Below, piece after piece: positions 15,357 to 24,288 of a DNA stretch of 34,277 bases. Position 1 is the stretch's first letter. The number at the start of each line of letters is the position of its first letter. A model generated the notes under the pieces. That model saw only the letters and a list, made by a program, of their open reading frames with translations. It was not told where the DNA came from and did no database searches. The stretch lies in the IMG/VR virus record IMGVR_UViG_3300032236_000059, positions 1 through 34,277 of that record, one strand, 5' to 3'. A program made the position numbers and the translations under genes. This DNA comes from a virus.

Positions 15357-17659
15357 TACAGAACTACCCAGCGTGACCCACTAGAAACTGTCACAGCTTG
15401 ACCTGAAGCTACGGTCATTGGCCCTGCACTCATTGCACTAGAACCGCTAGGAATTGTATAGCTTGCCGATACAGTATTGCTATTTACGACTATGCCGTTA
15501 GTAGCTTGAATGACTGTACCCTTGACGCTATTTGGGGAAGTTCCACCGATAGCAGGGGGGCTAGATAAATCTAATGTGCCACCTAATGTCAGATTGCCAG
15601 TAGAAGTAACCGTACCGCTAAGACTGATACCTGAAACTGTACCTGTACCGCTTACGCTAGTAACTGTGCCTGAACCCTTGTTATTAAAGGTTGTCCAATC
15701 GGTGCTAGTTAAATAACCGTTTACTGAACCTGTAGCGGCCGCCATGCTAATAGCTGGGGTTGCACCGCCTGAAGATACTACTGGGGCAGTTCCAGTTACA
15801 GATGTAACCGTTCCCTGTGGATTAGATGCAGTAGTAATGCTAGTTACACGCCCATAAGTGTCGATTGTTACTACAGGAATTAGGGTACTAGAACCAGTTG
15901 TTCCTGCCGTTGCTACACCTGATGCAAGGTCAATTACAGGAGTATTACCGCCAGTAGATGTAATACGCCCTGTTGTTCCGCTTACACTAGTTACAGTACC
16001 ACCGCTAGATGGGCTTGTATTGGTAATTGTAAAGTTAGGGTATGTGCCGCTAGTAGAAATACCAGTACCAGCAGTCAAGACTACAGTTTGGTCAGGAGCA
16101 GTATTGGTAATGTTTAATGTACCACTACTGGTAATAGGGCTACCAGTAACGCTAATTCCTGTACCTGCGGTTGCGGCTACGCTAGTTACTGTTCCAACGC
16201 TTACAGAGCCACCAAGACTTGTGCTTGTGCCATTAATAGTAATAGCTGAATTGGCTAACTGAGCATTGGTTATCGTGCCTGATAAATCAGTTGTAGGAAT
16301 AGTGCTTGATGCTGTCATTGCACTTGTTCCGCTACCTTTGACATATCCTGTAAGAGTAGCCGCACCAGTTCCACCATTTGCAACAGCAACCTGACCAATA
16401 ATGGTAGAAGCTGAAACTGCTAAAGGTGTGGTTTGTTTTACATAAATTGAACCATTAGGGCTATTTGCATAAGCCACGACACCCACTTGCACCGCATAAC
16501 CTGTAGGCGGTACTGTATTCATTAATTGACCAGCAGAATATGGGCTTAGATATAAAACTTGGCCGACTGTAAATGACCCTGTATTGCAAGGCGTAAGCAA
16601 TCCAGCAGTACATACATAGCCTACTGCACCTGAAGCAATAGTGCCGTTTGTAAGTCCTAATACCGCAGAAGTGCTAGACGCATCTGCTTTGGCAAGGGCA
16701 ATATTAGGGTAACTTTGACCGCTAGAAGTGCTTGTAACATATACAGGTGTGCCGTTAGCAATGCTAGAGCCAGTATTGTTAATGACCTTTAATTGGACTT
16801 CTTGCCCAAGATGAACAGCATTATTAGTTACATCATTAAAATAAGTTAAAGCCTTTTGTGTGCTGTCATACCATAATTCACCTTCTGCATAGCTTGGGGC
16901 AGATGTAGAAGTAAATGTTTCATAATCGCTAATAGTTGGATGGGCTTGCGTTGCACCTGTGGCTAATACGACATTGCCTGAACCAGTTGTGCTTGTAGCA
17001 GGAAAAGCACCGACATCGCTATAAGTTAAAACGACTGTACCTGTCTTGCCGTTTACGCTAGTTACTGCATCGGTATTGTCTATCTTCTGCCATGCCGAGC
17101 CGTTATATACCGCCCAATCGCCCACTTGCCAATCGGTAACACCGTTCAAATTGGTAGAACCAGCCACATTGACTACATAGTAATAACCCTTAGTTCCCAC
17201 AGAAGATGTCAGCGTAGGAGTATTTGTGCTTGCGTTCCATGTGCCTTGATAACTTAACGCTCCTAAAACTGCTGCTGGAAGCTGGCTAATAGGTACTGTG
17301 CCACTACCATCTAAAGTTGCAACGCCATTGGCTACACCTTTTTCAGTAGTAGGTATATAACCTGATACTGTTGCACCACTAATTGAACCGCCAGTAATTG
17401 TTACATTATTAGCATTTTGAACAGACATTGTGCCAAGACCAGTAATGTCTGTGCTTGGTACTGTTGCACTAGCGGTCATTGGAGATGTGCCATTACCCTT
17501 TACATAACCTGTAAGAGTTGATGCACCTGTACCGCCATTGTCAACAGGGACTGTTCCTGTTAATTGATGGTCAGCGTTCCAATCACTTGGGCGGACAACG
17601 GATGTGTCATCTCCGTCAGGTATCGTTGAAACCTTAGTATGCTTGACTGTAATAGCCAT
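15356..17659 (-). CDS. Large repeat-rich tail fibre protein
   Basis: The 767-aa product is Ser/Thr/Gly-rich. The N-terminus ITVKHTKVSTIPDGDDTSVVRPSDWNAD is the usual start of this fibre class. The segment NGGTGASTLTGYVKGNGTS with MTAS (about 39-71) recurs at about 425-457, and GTVTSV-type strands repeat in the C-terminal third. The C-terminus SGQAVTVSSGSRWVVL matches the fibre at 1919-2530. It is expected to be a trimeric surface fibre that recognises the host. It lies between portal and head-assembly genes, apart from the other fibres, so it may be a head fibre or a second adsorption organ. The DNA is repetitive and could recombine within itself. Confidence 0.75.
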   Translation of the reverse strand: MAITVKHTKVSTIPDGDDTSVVRPSDWNADHQLTGTVPVDNGGTGASTLTGYVKGNGTSPMTASATVPSTDITGLGTMSVQNANNVTITGGSISGATVSGYIPTTEKGVANGVATLDGSGTVPISQLPAAVLGALSYQGTWNASTNTPTLTSSVGTKGYYYVVNVAGSTNLNGVTDWQVGDWAVYNGSAWQKIDNTDAVTSVNGKTGTVVLTYSDVGAFPATSTTGSGNVVLATGATQAHPTISDYETFTSTSAPSYAEGELWYDSTQKALTYFNDVTNNAVHLGQEVQLKVINNTGSSIANGTPVYVTSTSSGQSYPNIALAKADASSTSAVLGLTNGTIASGAVGYVCTAGLLTPCNTGSFTVGQVLYLSPYSAGQLMNTVPPTGYAVQVGVVAYANSPNGSIYVKQTTPLAVSASTIIGQVAVANGGTGAATLTGYVKGSGTSAMTASSTIPTTDLSGTITNAQLANSAITINGTSTSLGGSVSVGTVTSVAATAGTGISVTGSPITSSGTLNITNTAPDQTVVLTAGTGISTSGTYPNFTITNTSPSSGGTVTSVSGTTGRITSTGGNTPVIDLASGVATAGTTGSSTLIPVVTIDTYGRVTSITTASNPQGTVTSVTGTAPVVSSGGATPAISMAAATGSVNGYLTSTDWTTFNNKGSGTVTSVSGTGTVSGISLSGTVTSTGNLTLGGTLDLSSPPAIGGTSPNSVKGTVIQATNGIVVNSNTVSASYTIPSGSSAMSAGPMTVASGQAVTVSSGSRWVVL

Positions 17660-19938
17660 TAATGAACTCCGATTATCTTGCCGTTTTCGTCACGCATAAC
17701 AGTTTTAGGTCTGTTGTGGTTTTCGTTGATTGTATTAACCAAGTCACCCAATGCCAGCGTCATCTGCTGATTGCTATGGCTGATGGCATCGGCAATCGGT
17801 TGCATAGGATGTTGCATAGATGCGGCCATAGCTTCCTCAGATAAATAGGCTTGAGCACCATCATCTACACCAGCAGAAATACGGGCTGTTTCAATCTTTG
17901 CACCGTTGTTAATGTGTGCTAACAAGACCTGAGTATTACGCTCGGTGTTCATTTTCATCTGTGCAACCTTCATATCCATCTCGGCTTGCTGACGGTTACG
18001 TTGATCTTCCAGTTGGAATTTAAGTTGATTCTCTTGGGCCTGATATTCTTGCTTGGCCTTTTCCAGTTCCATCTGCATCTGCATCTTCTGTTGCTCAAGT
18101 TGCATATCCTGCTGGGCCTTGGCTTGTGCGGCTTGCATCTTGGCTTGCTCTAACTGCATAGTCATCTGCATCTTTTGCATTTCAGGGCTAGGTGGCTTAG
18201 GTTGGCCTTCCATTTGTTTAGCTTGCTGACGGAATTTATCTGCGGTTTCGTCAATCAAACCTTCCATACCCTTACCAGCTTTAAACGCTGTTACACCGAA
18301 TTTAAGCATCTCCATAAGCAATGGGGTAAGTTCAGGTGCGTTTGTGGCTACAGGTAATGCGGTCTGCATGAAGCTACTTACAGCGGATAAGAACTCAACA
18401 CGGTCTTGCTTTTCCTGTTGTTCATCCTGATAAATCATCGAATCGCTAGTGACTTCGATACGGAAGTTCTTAGCTGGTTCATCCTTCAGGAGTTGCAGGG
18501 CTTGCGGTATAAGCTGTTGATCCTGTGGGGATAATTGCATTGCACCGCTGATCTTAACGATAGTGTCATCGGTAAAATGCTGGCAAATAATCTGTGCTTT
18601 GATCTGCAATAGGGCTGTAGCAAAGTTCACTACATCGTGTTGCATAGTCTTTAAACGCCCTGAAGCGTTGTTTGACTTAATGATTTGAGCACCAAGGGTT
18701 TCGTTAGGATCGGTTTGGCCACGCTGAATGTCAGCAATGCCCATGATCTCGTAGATTTGGCCCTTGACCTGCTCCATAGCTTGATAAGCCATGTTAAGAC
18801 CTTCAGCAATTGGCTTGATGTCTACAAGGTTAATAGCCCCCTGTAATCCACCCTTCTCGCTAAATGCACCATAGTTCTTAACTGGCAATAGGGCATTGTT
18901 CTCACCTTCGGAGAATAGACGGGCAAGGCTTGGCTCTGCCGCATCGTATACACCCCGAACTTTAAGTGCCTGAATAAAGCCATCAATACGGTCAGCCAGC
19001 GTGTCTAGCTGTCTAGCTTGGTCTTGGTATAGAACAAAGTCAGGAACAGGAACTAGGCTGTCTGTCGTGAGTGTAGAAAACATTGGCTTAGGACATGGCC
19101 AAAAGTTTTCAAGCTGTAATGGATCATCACGAACATCAAGGATTTTGCCCATTGACTTTGATAACCATAGAACTTGACCGCTGGTTTTATCCCAAATCTC
19201 ATAAATAACGGCTTCGTGTGAGCCTTCGCCCATCTTTTCAGCAAAGGTTTTAGAACTTTCAGGTTTGGTATCAAGCGGAATCTTACCGCCTAGTTCTTCA
19301 CCAAAGCGTTCAACAAGGGCAGGTCTACCCATGTAAACCTTACGCCATACCGCTGTAACTTCTTCCCATGTACGGGCAACGGTTAAACCAAAGTCACGCC
19401 AATGGACATAATCTACTGGAGCACATTCGTATTCAATACGCTCTTGGTTTTCACGATGGATGCCACCTTCAGTTTCAGCTTCATCAATATCTTCTGTGAT
19501 CTGATAGCCGTCATCGGGAGCACCTTCGCCTTCACCACCAGCTTCGCCAGTAATGTGTGGCTCATAGCGTACCCAAGATGTTCCACGACCACCAAGTAAA
19601 CGATCTTGAACGCATTGTTTCATGGCATTTGCATAGTCACCATAATGTTCAATTTCGTACTCTAATGCCCGTTCTAGCATCATTGAAGCTACACGGCCAA
19701 TAGGATCATTGTCCCTAAACCTGCGTGAAACATCAGGTCTTGGCAAGCGAGCAAATACCGCTGGGGTTATGGTCTGTACATTAGACCAAAGGATATTGAA
19801 TTTAGCGTTAGGATTGTTGCGACTGCGTTGGTCATCACGATACCGTTTAACAATCTTGTCGGCTCTACCTTCCCATTCCTTGAATGTACGCTCGTATTGG
19901 GCAATGCAGTTATACCAATCTTGGTATGTGTGATCCAT
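17659..19938 (-). CDS. Portal protein (P22-like)
   Basis: The 759-aa product is close to the 725 aa of P22 portal. Family features include NPNAKFNILWSNVQTITPAVFAR near residue 40, PRPDVSRRFRDND and a central ASGRLKTMQHDVV region. A long Met/Gln/Lys-rich helix at about 580-668 (QMTMQLEQAKMQAAQ...) matches the helical barrel that projects into the head. It forms the dodecameric ring through which DNA enters and leaves. It has a good ribosome site (AAGGAT) before the ATG. It lies downstream of terminase with one small gene between. This assignment is secure. Confidence 0.9.
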   Translation of the reverse strand: MDHTYQDWYNCIAQYERTFKEWEGRADKIVKRYRDDQRSRNNPNAKFNILWSNVQTITPAVFARLPRPDVSRRFRDNDPIGRVASMMLERALEYEIEHYGDYANAMKQCVQDRLLGGRGTSWVRYEPHITGEAGGEGEGAPDDGYQITEDIDEAETEGGIHRENQERIEYECAPVDYVHWRDFGLTVARTWEEVTAVWRKVYMGRPALVERFGEELGGKIPLDTKPESSKTFAEKMGEGSHEAVIYEIWDKTSGQVLWLSKSMGKILDVRDDPLQLENFWPCPKPMFSTLTTDSLVPVPDFVLYQDQARQLDTLADRIDGFIQALKVRGVYDAAEPSLARLFSEGENNALLPVKNYGAFSEKGGLQGAINLVDIKPIAEGLNMAYQAMEQVKGQIYEIMGIADIQRGQTDPNETLGAQIIKSNNASGRLKTMQHDVVNFATALLQIKAQIICQHFTDDTIVKISGAMQLSPQDQQLIPQALQLLKDEPAKNFRIEVTSDSMIYQDEQQEKQDRVEFLSAVSSFMQTALPVATNAPELTPLLMEMLKFGVTAFKAGKGMEGLIDETADKFRQQAKQMEGQPKPPSPEMQKMQMTMQLEQAKMQAAQAKAQQDMQLEQQKMQMQMELEKAKQEYQAQENQLKFQLEDQRNRQQAEMDMKVAQMKMNTERNTQVLLAHINNGAKIETARISAGVDDGAQAYLSEEAMAASMQHPMQPIADAISHSNQQMTLALGDLVNTINENHNRPKTVMRDENGKIIGVH

Positions 19939-19946
19939 ATAAATCC

Positions 19947-20249
19947 TTAAGTAAAGTTACCTACAGCCAATACAGTTGCACCAGCACCAGTAGTAATCTT
20001 CCATGCACCGTTTACTGATACAGCATTGATTTCAATAGAATAAACGCCTAAAGGTAGACTTGCTGGCAATAATGGATAAGATGTTGCACCATCTAAAAGT
20101 GATACTGTACCTGTAAGAGAAACGCTTACAGTAACGACTAAACGCATTAAAGTGTCACCAGCCGCTCCTGTAACGCCTAATACTTGAGCAGTCTGTGATG
20201 CGGCTACGGTTTCGTAGAATGTGCCAAATGGTTGATTAACGCCTGACAT
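19947..20249 (-). CDS. Small head-associated protein, function unknown
   Basis: The 100-aa product is beta-prone and rich in Val, Thr and Gly (GDTLMRLVVTVSVSLTGTVSLL). It has no signal peptide and no charged tail. It sits between the large terminase and portal genes, with short gaps on both sides. Similar short beta-rich proteins in this position are sometimes decoration or head fibre components. I do not recognise a specific family. Confidence 0.5.
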   Translation of the reverse strand: MSGVNQPFGTFYETVAASQTAQVLGVTGAAGDTLMRLVVTVSVSLTGTVSLLDGATSYPLLPASLPLGVYSIEINAVSVNGAWKITTGAGATVLAVGNFT

Positions 20250-20251
20250 GA

Positions 20252-21595
20252 TTAAATCCTTTTAATGGTTGATTTGGGGGTTTGCTTCCATAATTCATCA
20301 AGACTTACATCCGTTTGCCCGACATGAAGGCCTTTAATCCTTGAATCTTTGAGGATAGGGCTGTCCTCATCCTTCCATACAATGCTGAGATAACGCATAG
20401 CGTCTGCCGAGTGGCTTGTCCAATCGTGCTTCGGGCGATCTCTAAATACTTTTTTATCATCATCCCACTCCCGTTGATATTGACGCAAACATTCGATTAA
20501 TTCTTCACATTTATTATCGAACCAAGTGCGAGTTAATGCAAGTCGTGTTGCCTGTATTCCATCCTGAATTGACAGGTTTGGAACAATTTTTAGATGTTTT
20601 ATGTCAATTTTTGCAGAAATTTGTTCGATTATGCTCTTACCACCGCTTGCTAGTGTTTTTGCTCTAGCGTCATGGGGTAGCCAATGAGTGCCATATTTAT
20701 ATCCAAATTCATCTTCTTTTTGGGCAAGTAAACCTGTGTAAAAAGATATAGGTTGGCCATTGCTGGAATGGTGATCAAGCACTCGTATCTCACCATAAAC
20801 AACCTGAAACCAAATAATGCTCGTACTATCGTTATAGCCCAAGTCCCATGCCGTATGACAGGGGAACATAGGGTCATAGTCGATGCTGGTAATACGCTCA
20901 AGATCAGTAACCCTACGCATTTCCTGCCCATAATACGCCCCGACTATGGCCGCCTCAAATGAGCAAAGGAACTCAGCCTCGTACTGATTGTCAGACATCA
21001 TGCGTCTAGCATCGTCTAATTCAGCTTGTGGCAATAGACCCGACTGATCCGCTCTTAGCGTCTTGGAATACCAGTCATTATTGCCAATGGCGTTCTTATA
21101 CACTTCATAGAATCCGTTGTGTCCACGGGGAGTGCCTATAAATGTGGCAAATCCGCCCCTATCAGCCAAAGCTGGTCTGATGATTTCACCCCATACACGG
21201 GGCTTCATATCGGCATATTCGTCAAGTACGATTCCGTCAATAAAATTTCCTCGGAGTGAATCAGGCGAATCTGCTCCAAACAGGCGAATCTTAGCCCCGT
21301 TGTGCAATTGAACCCATAATTCAGACTGATTGGCTTTAGCTAATGCTGGTGCGGCAAAGCGTAAAAGGTAATCCCATGCCACGGATTTAGCCTGACTGTA
21401 TAGTGGGCAAAGGTAAAAGTACCTGCCATCAGGCTTTTGTTCTTTAATTGCCCTGCGAATTAAGTCGTTGATGCTGGCTACCGTCTTACCTGCTCTACGA
21501 TGACAGACTAATACTGCCCAGCGTTGTTTACGCTTGTGGAAGTCTTTAAACGCATCCCGTGCTTTGTATTCAAACTCATGGACTACTTCAATCAT
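20252..21595 (-). CDS. terL: Terminase large subunit
   Basis: The product has 447 aa from the ATG at 21593-21595, which overlaps the small-subunit stop by eight bases; a TTG 15 codons upstream is less likely. The ATPase domain has Walker A CHRRAGKT (about 31-38), Walker B DGIVLDEYAD (about 120-129) and coupling motif FIGTPRGHNGFYEVY. The nuclease domain has HTAWDLGYNDSTSIIW and later acidic positions, ending near HDWTSHSADAMRYL. It pumps DNA into the head and cuts the concatemer. The family supports headful or related packaging but does not by itself prove the strategy. Confidence 0.92.
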   Translation of the reverse strand: MIEVVHEFEYKARDAFKDFHKRKQRWAVLVCHRRAGKTVASINDLIRRAIKEQKPDGRYFYLCPLYSQAKSVAWDYLLRFAAPALAKANQSELWVQLHNGAKIRLFGADSPDSLRGNFIDGIVLDEYADMKPRVWGEIIRPALADRGGFATFIGTPRGHNGFYEVYKNAIGNNDWYSKTLRADQSGLLPQAELDDARRMMSDNQYEAEFLCSFEAAIVGAYYGQEMRRVTDLERITSIDYDPMFPCHTAWDLGYNDSTSIIWFQVVYGEIRVLDHHSSNGQPISFYTGLLAQKEDEFGYKYGTHWLPHDARAKTLASGGKSIIEQISAKIDIKHLKIVPNLSIQDGIQATRLALTRTWFDNKCEELIECLRQYQREWDDDKKVFRDRPKHDWTSHSADAMRYLSIVWKDEDSPILKDSRIKGLHVGQTDVSLDELWKQTPKSTIKRI

Positions 21596-21914
21596 CTTGC
21601 CACTTGTAGATGTGTACGACTGGAGCGGTTTCGTCACCAACTTGTTCTGAACGGGCTAATTTAGGCAGATGGTATTCCATAACAGATTGGAGCATCCCAA
21701 ATGCTTTCTCAGGATTAGGCAAAACGATGTATTTGTCATCTTCGTTTTTAACGCCTTTAGCGACTTGTTCTAGCCACTCTTGCATTTTGTGGGCATTACC
21801 ATCAACAAAGTTAGCAATAGCCTCACGAGCCATCGTAGTGCTTTTATTAGGCACTCCCTTAGGCCGCCCTGCTCTATTAAGGTTTCCGTCAGATTTCGAC
21901 AGTTTTTTTTCCAT
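21588..21914 (-). CDS. terS: Probable terminase small subunit
   Basis: The 108-aa product has GRPKGVPNKSTTMAREAIANF near the N-terminus, a motif common in small terminase or terminase-associated proteins, then a helical middle and a C-terminal stretch ending IYKWQDD. It lies directly upstream of and overlaps the large subunit gene, the standard arrangement. The small subunit binds the packaging start site and positions the motor. A pac site, if inside this gene as in P22, cannot be recognised from sequence alone. Confidence 0.7.
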   Translation of the reverse strand: MEKKLSKSDGNLNRAGRPKGVPNKSTTMAREAIANFVDGNAHKMQEWLEQVAKGVKNEDDKYIVLPNPEKAFGMLQSVMEYHLPKLARSEQVGDETAPVVHIYKWQDD

Positions 21915-21949
21915 ACCTTATCCAAGTAGTTGATTAAGATAGGTTAATT

Positions 21950-22522
21950 CTACTCTAAATTATTGATTTGTTGTTGGATTAGTTCTTTACGGCTTGGTGG
22001 TGTAGTCATGTATGACTTGAGTGCATCTAAAGATTTAAGTTGTTCAGGGCTATAAGCCAATGCTTTGTTTATTTCTTCGGGCCATTGACCTACTGTGTAT
22101 CCACGCAATGCTGAATCAGTAGCATTTTTTATGGCATCTTTTTCAGGTCGGCCTTCATCTAATGTAGCTTGCCAATCTAATGCGTGTTCTTTAAGCGTTT
22201 TAAGCTGGTCGGGTGACCAAGACTGCATCAAAGTTTCTCTAGTTTGATTAGCCATAGGATCAATATGTAGCATTTCTGCGGCTAAATCATGGTGCGTAAA
22301 CTGTTTAGGTTTAAAAACTTCTACTCCAACCCTGTCAATTGGCAATGATGGATGCTTATTAAAGCCGCCTTCAGGCAAAGGTGCTCCAGTTTCGCCAATA
22401 GGATAAGTTTCAGCAAAACCCCTATCTTCGGCAGGATTTACCACAACCATTGGGTTGTGTTTAGCAACAAAAGGATAAGCCTGTGTTGCTTGATTTAACA
22501 GATTTGTAGCGTAATCAGCCAT
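21950..22522 (-). CDS. Conserved phage protein upstream of terminase, function unknown
   Basis: The 190-aa product has no recognisable catalytic motif. It starts MADYATNLLNQATQAYPF, contains NPAEDRGFAETYPIGETGAPLPEGG near residues 30-55 and has a helical C-terminus ending RKELIQQQINNLE. The PAEDRGFAETYPxGE segment suggests a conserved phage family often next to packaging genes. Its ATG overlaps the upstream stop as TAATG, so it is translated with the chain of small genes before it. Confidence 0.5.
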   Translation of the reverse strand: MADYATNLLNQATQAYPFVAKHNPMVVVNPAEDRGFAETYPIGETGAPLPEGGFNKHPSLPIDRVGVEVFKPKQFTHHDLAAEMLHIDPMANQTRETLMQSWSPDQLKTLKEHALDWQATLDEGRPEKDAIKNATDSALRGYTVGQWPEEINKALAYSPEQLKSLDALKSYMTTPPSRKELIQQQINNLE

Positions 22523-22671
22523 TAATCTATTTCTTTATCCAAAGACTTAAGTTTGTTTTCAAGCAATCTTCTGCGTTCTTCACGCAAACGCTGTTGCTTT
22601 TCTAATGTAGATTCTTTGTGCTCACGCAAAAGATCATTGCCTTTTGGAAATTTTTTGTTCATGTGTTCCAT
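22522..22671 (-). CDS. Small charged helical protein, function unknown
   Basis: This 49-aa product begins MEHMNKKFPKGNDLLREHKE and is nearly all charged residues, forming one predicted helix or coiled coil (EKQQRLREERRRLLENK). Start and stop overlap the neighbouring genes as TAATG on both sides (ATG at 22669-22671, TAA at 22522-22524), which supports it as a real translated gene in the chain. No function is evident. Confidence 0.6.
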   Translation of the reverse strand: MEHMNKKFPKGNDLLREHKESTLEKQQRLREERRRLLENKLKSLDKEID

Positions 22672-23072
22672 TACATATTCTCCATGTATCTCATTAAAAC
22701 AGCCCGTCTTAACTCATCACCACGCACATTACCAATGTCTTTAGAACGCTGAATAGCGTCAGGTATGGCTTGTTGCTCGGTTTTGTATGATTTGTAAGCG
22801 TTTGGGGTTTGCATTACATTTTTGCGGATTTCGTTCATTCCGCTAAATGTATTTGGGTCATTGATTTGACCATTGTAAATTGTAGGAACATTGTACATAG
22901 CGTTAGCTTGCGGCAAACCTAATTCTTTACCTGTTGCGGTCATGCTTAATTCTGTGTGTGGCTCGTAACCACCTTTGTCAAAAACAATAGGTCTTTTTGT
23001 ATCAATAGGCTGTCCAGCAGAATCTACTGTGGGTTGCATACGCAACATATGGGCCATTTGATTAAAGTCCAT
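22671..23072 (-). CDS. Conserved phage protein, function unknown
   Basis: The 133-aa product begins MDFNQMAHMLRMQPTVDSAG and has a polar middle with VFDKGGYEPHTELSMTA. It ends with a helical segment, RGDELRRAVLMRYMENM. No enzyme motif or membrane segment is present. It overlaps both flanking genes by a base or two, in a chain of short genes ahead of terminase. The GxEPHTELS-like stretch recalls packaging-associated phage proteins, but I cannot assign it. Confidence 0.45.
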   Translation of the reverse strand: MDFNQMAHMLRMQPTVDSAGQPIDTKRPIVFDKGGYEPHTELSMTATGKELGLPQANAMYNVPTIYNGQINDPNTFSGMNEIRKNVMQTPNAYKSYKTEQQAIPDAIQRSKDIGNVRGDELRRAVLMRYMENM

Positions 23073-23266
23073 TATTCTTCAGCATCCCGTTTGCCTAAAA
23101 AGCGACCATAAGCCTCTTCTAGCTTGGCTTTGCGGCTACCTTTGGCGTTGTCACGTTCAACATTAAGGGCAATCGCAAGAGCCTGTTTTTTAGGACATCC
23201 TGCTTTCATCTCGGCTTTCATATTGCGACCTACCGATGCTTCTGTACCTGATTTGTCTAATGGCAT
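23072..23266 (-). CDS. Small basic conserved phage protein
   Basis: The 64-aa, Lys/Arg/Ala-rich product has the sequence VGRNMKAEMKAGCPKKQALAIALNVERD, a pattern common in short phage proteins that carry a KxQAxAIAL helix. Strong positive charge would allow nucleic acid contact, but the function is unknown. A ribosome site (AAAGGT) lies before the ATG, and the stop overlaps the next gene. Confidence 0.55.
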   Translation of the reverse strand: MPLDKSGTEASVGRNMKAEMKAGCPKKQALAIALNVERDNAKGSRKAKLEEAYGRFLGKRDAEE

Positions 23267-23268
23267 GA

Positions 23269-23628
23269 TTAACCTTTGAATTTAAGTAAATAAATGGTTG
23301 TGTCAATTTCTTGGGCAATATTGTCAATAAGCTGGACAATTTCAGAATCGGTGGGCAGATCGGCCCGTGCTTCTTTTACAAACTTTTGCAACGATTGCAA
23401 GTATGCTAACGGTTCTTTAGGCATATGGTATGTAGCAGGAAATTCGGTTATCTGACCGTATATGCCAAAGTAGGTTTCCGCTAACTGGTCTGCGACTTCT
23501 ATGATGCTCTCGTAAAAATGGCCGAGTGCTTTGTGTTTAGCATAAGACTTGGTGGCCCAATGAAAAAAGTGGGTGTTTGTCCCCGAATGAAGCAATGTTG
23601 CAAGAAACAACGCCATCGACTTTTCCAT
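23269..23628 (-). CDS. Ferritin/Dps-like helical protein (DUF5856-like)
   Basis: The 119-aa product has LLHSGTNTHFFHWATKSYAKHKALGHFY near residues 12-39, then ESIIEVADQLAETYFG. This resembles DUF5856-type proteins from myoviruses, a ferritin-like four-helix family with conserved His and Glu. A Dps-like role (iron or DNA protection) is possible but not shown; the full ferritin di-iron motif is not evident. The ATG at 23626-23628 has AAGGAT six bases upstream. It lies between RusA and packaging-associated genes. Confidence 0.5.
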   Translation of the reverse strand: MEKSMALFLATLLHSGTNTHFFHWATKSYAKHKALGHFYESIIEVADQLAETYFGIYGQITEFPATYHMPKEPLAYLQSLQKFVKEARADLPTDSEIVQLIDNIAQEIDTTIYLLKFKG

Positions 23629-23636
23629 ACAAATCC

Positions 23637-24020
23637 TTATGTTATGGGTATATTTTCCTTGATTTTATCAAGTATTTCAATCATTACAAGACATCCGCCA
23701 CCTTTTTTTATTTCACCTCTTTGCAGAAATAAAACATCAATTTGGCTATCATCATCAAATACACCAGCACCATTGCCGCCTAAAGCATCCCACAATGATT
23801 TAACACGATTGTCCAAATCTTGCCTACGCTTGTTGGCAAAATGAATTGTGATCTTCATTTCAAGCCTAGCATCGCCCAATTTTGGCACTCGGTATTCGGA
23901 TACATAATCAGCCACTTGCTTTTTAAATTCAACGGCTTCTTTGCTCAAATAACGCCTATAACCGCTACTTTTTATGTAGTGGTTGACTGTTGGCGGCAAA
24001 GGTAAGTTAAGGACAATCAT
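23637..24020 (-). CDS. rusA: RusA-family Holliday junction resolvase
   Basis: The 127-aa product starts MIVLNLPLPPTVNHYIKSSG, with the LPLPPTVN-Y opening of RusA. It has the catalytic acidic pattern RRQDLDNRVKSLWDAL (D68, D70) and GVFDDDSQI (D89-D91). RusA homodimers cut Holliday junctions symmetrically, helping to resolve recombination intermediates before packaging. Length matches the family (about 120 aa). It overlaps the Ref-like gene by 14 bases, so the two recombination functions are co-expressed. Confidence 0.88.
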   Translation of the reverse strand: MIVLNLPLPPTVNHYIKSSGYRRYLSKEAVEFKKQVADYVSEYRVPKLGDARLEMKITIHFANKRRQDLDNRVKSLWDALGGNGAGVFDDDSQIDVLFLQRGEIKKGGGCLVMIEILDKIKENIPIT

Positions 24021-24288
24021 TTAATAAAATTTGGGTCTGTACCAAGAGTTGTTCTTCGGTGATGGCGTACTCTCTTTCAAAACGCTTGCGACCCATTCCG
24101 TGAATACTGGTATTTGATCCTCGATGGTGGTACGGGCAAAGGGGGATAACAGGGGCATTACTTCGTTTAGAAGTTCGTCTAATGTGATGCAATTCTGCTG
24201 GCGTTCCCTCATTGCCTTGATGCCTACATAATGAGCATCCCAATTCAGCAGTTTTTCGGTAGAGTTCTTTTTCGGCTTTAGTGGCCAT
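24007..24288 (-). CDS. Ref-like HNH nuclease
   Basis: The 93-aa product has CSLCRHQG (C18, C21), AELHHIRR (H34, H35), IPLCPYHHRG (C51, H54, H55) and SIHGMGRKRFEREYAITEEQLL. This matches the zinc/HNH core of P1 Ref-type recombination-enhancement proteins and related phage nucleases. P1 Ref is a RecA-dependent nuclease cutting at displacement loops. This short form holds the core only. It is paired with RusA, suggesting a role in recombination or DNA processing. Confidence 0.8.
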   Translation of the reverse strand: MATKAEKELYRKTAELGCSLCRHQGNEGTPAELHHIRRTSKRSNAPVIPLCPYHHRGSNTSIHGMGRKRFEREYAITEEQLLVQTQILLNDCP

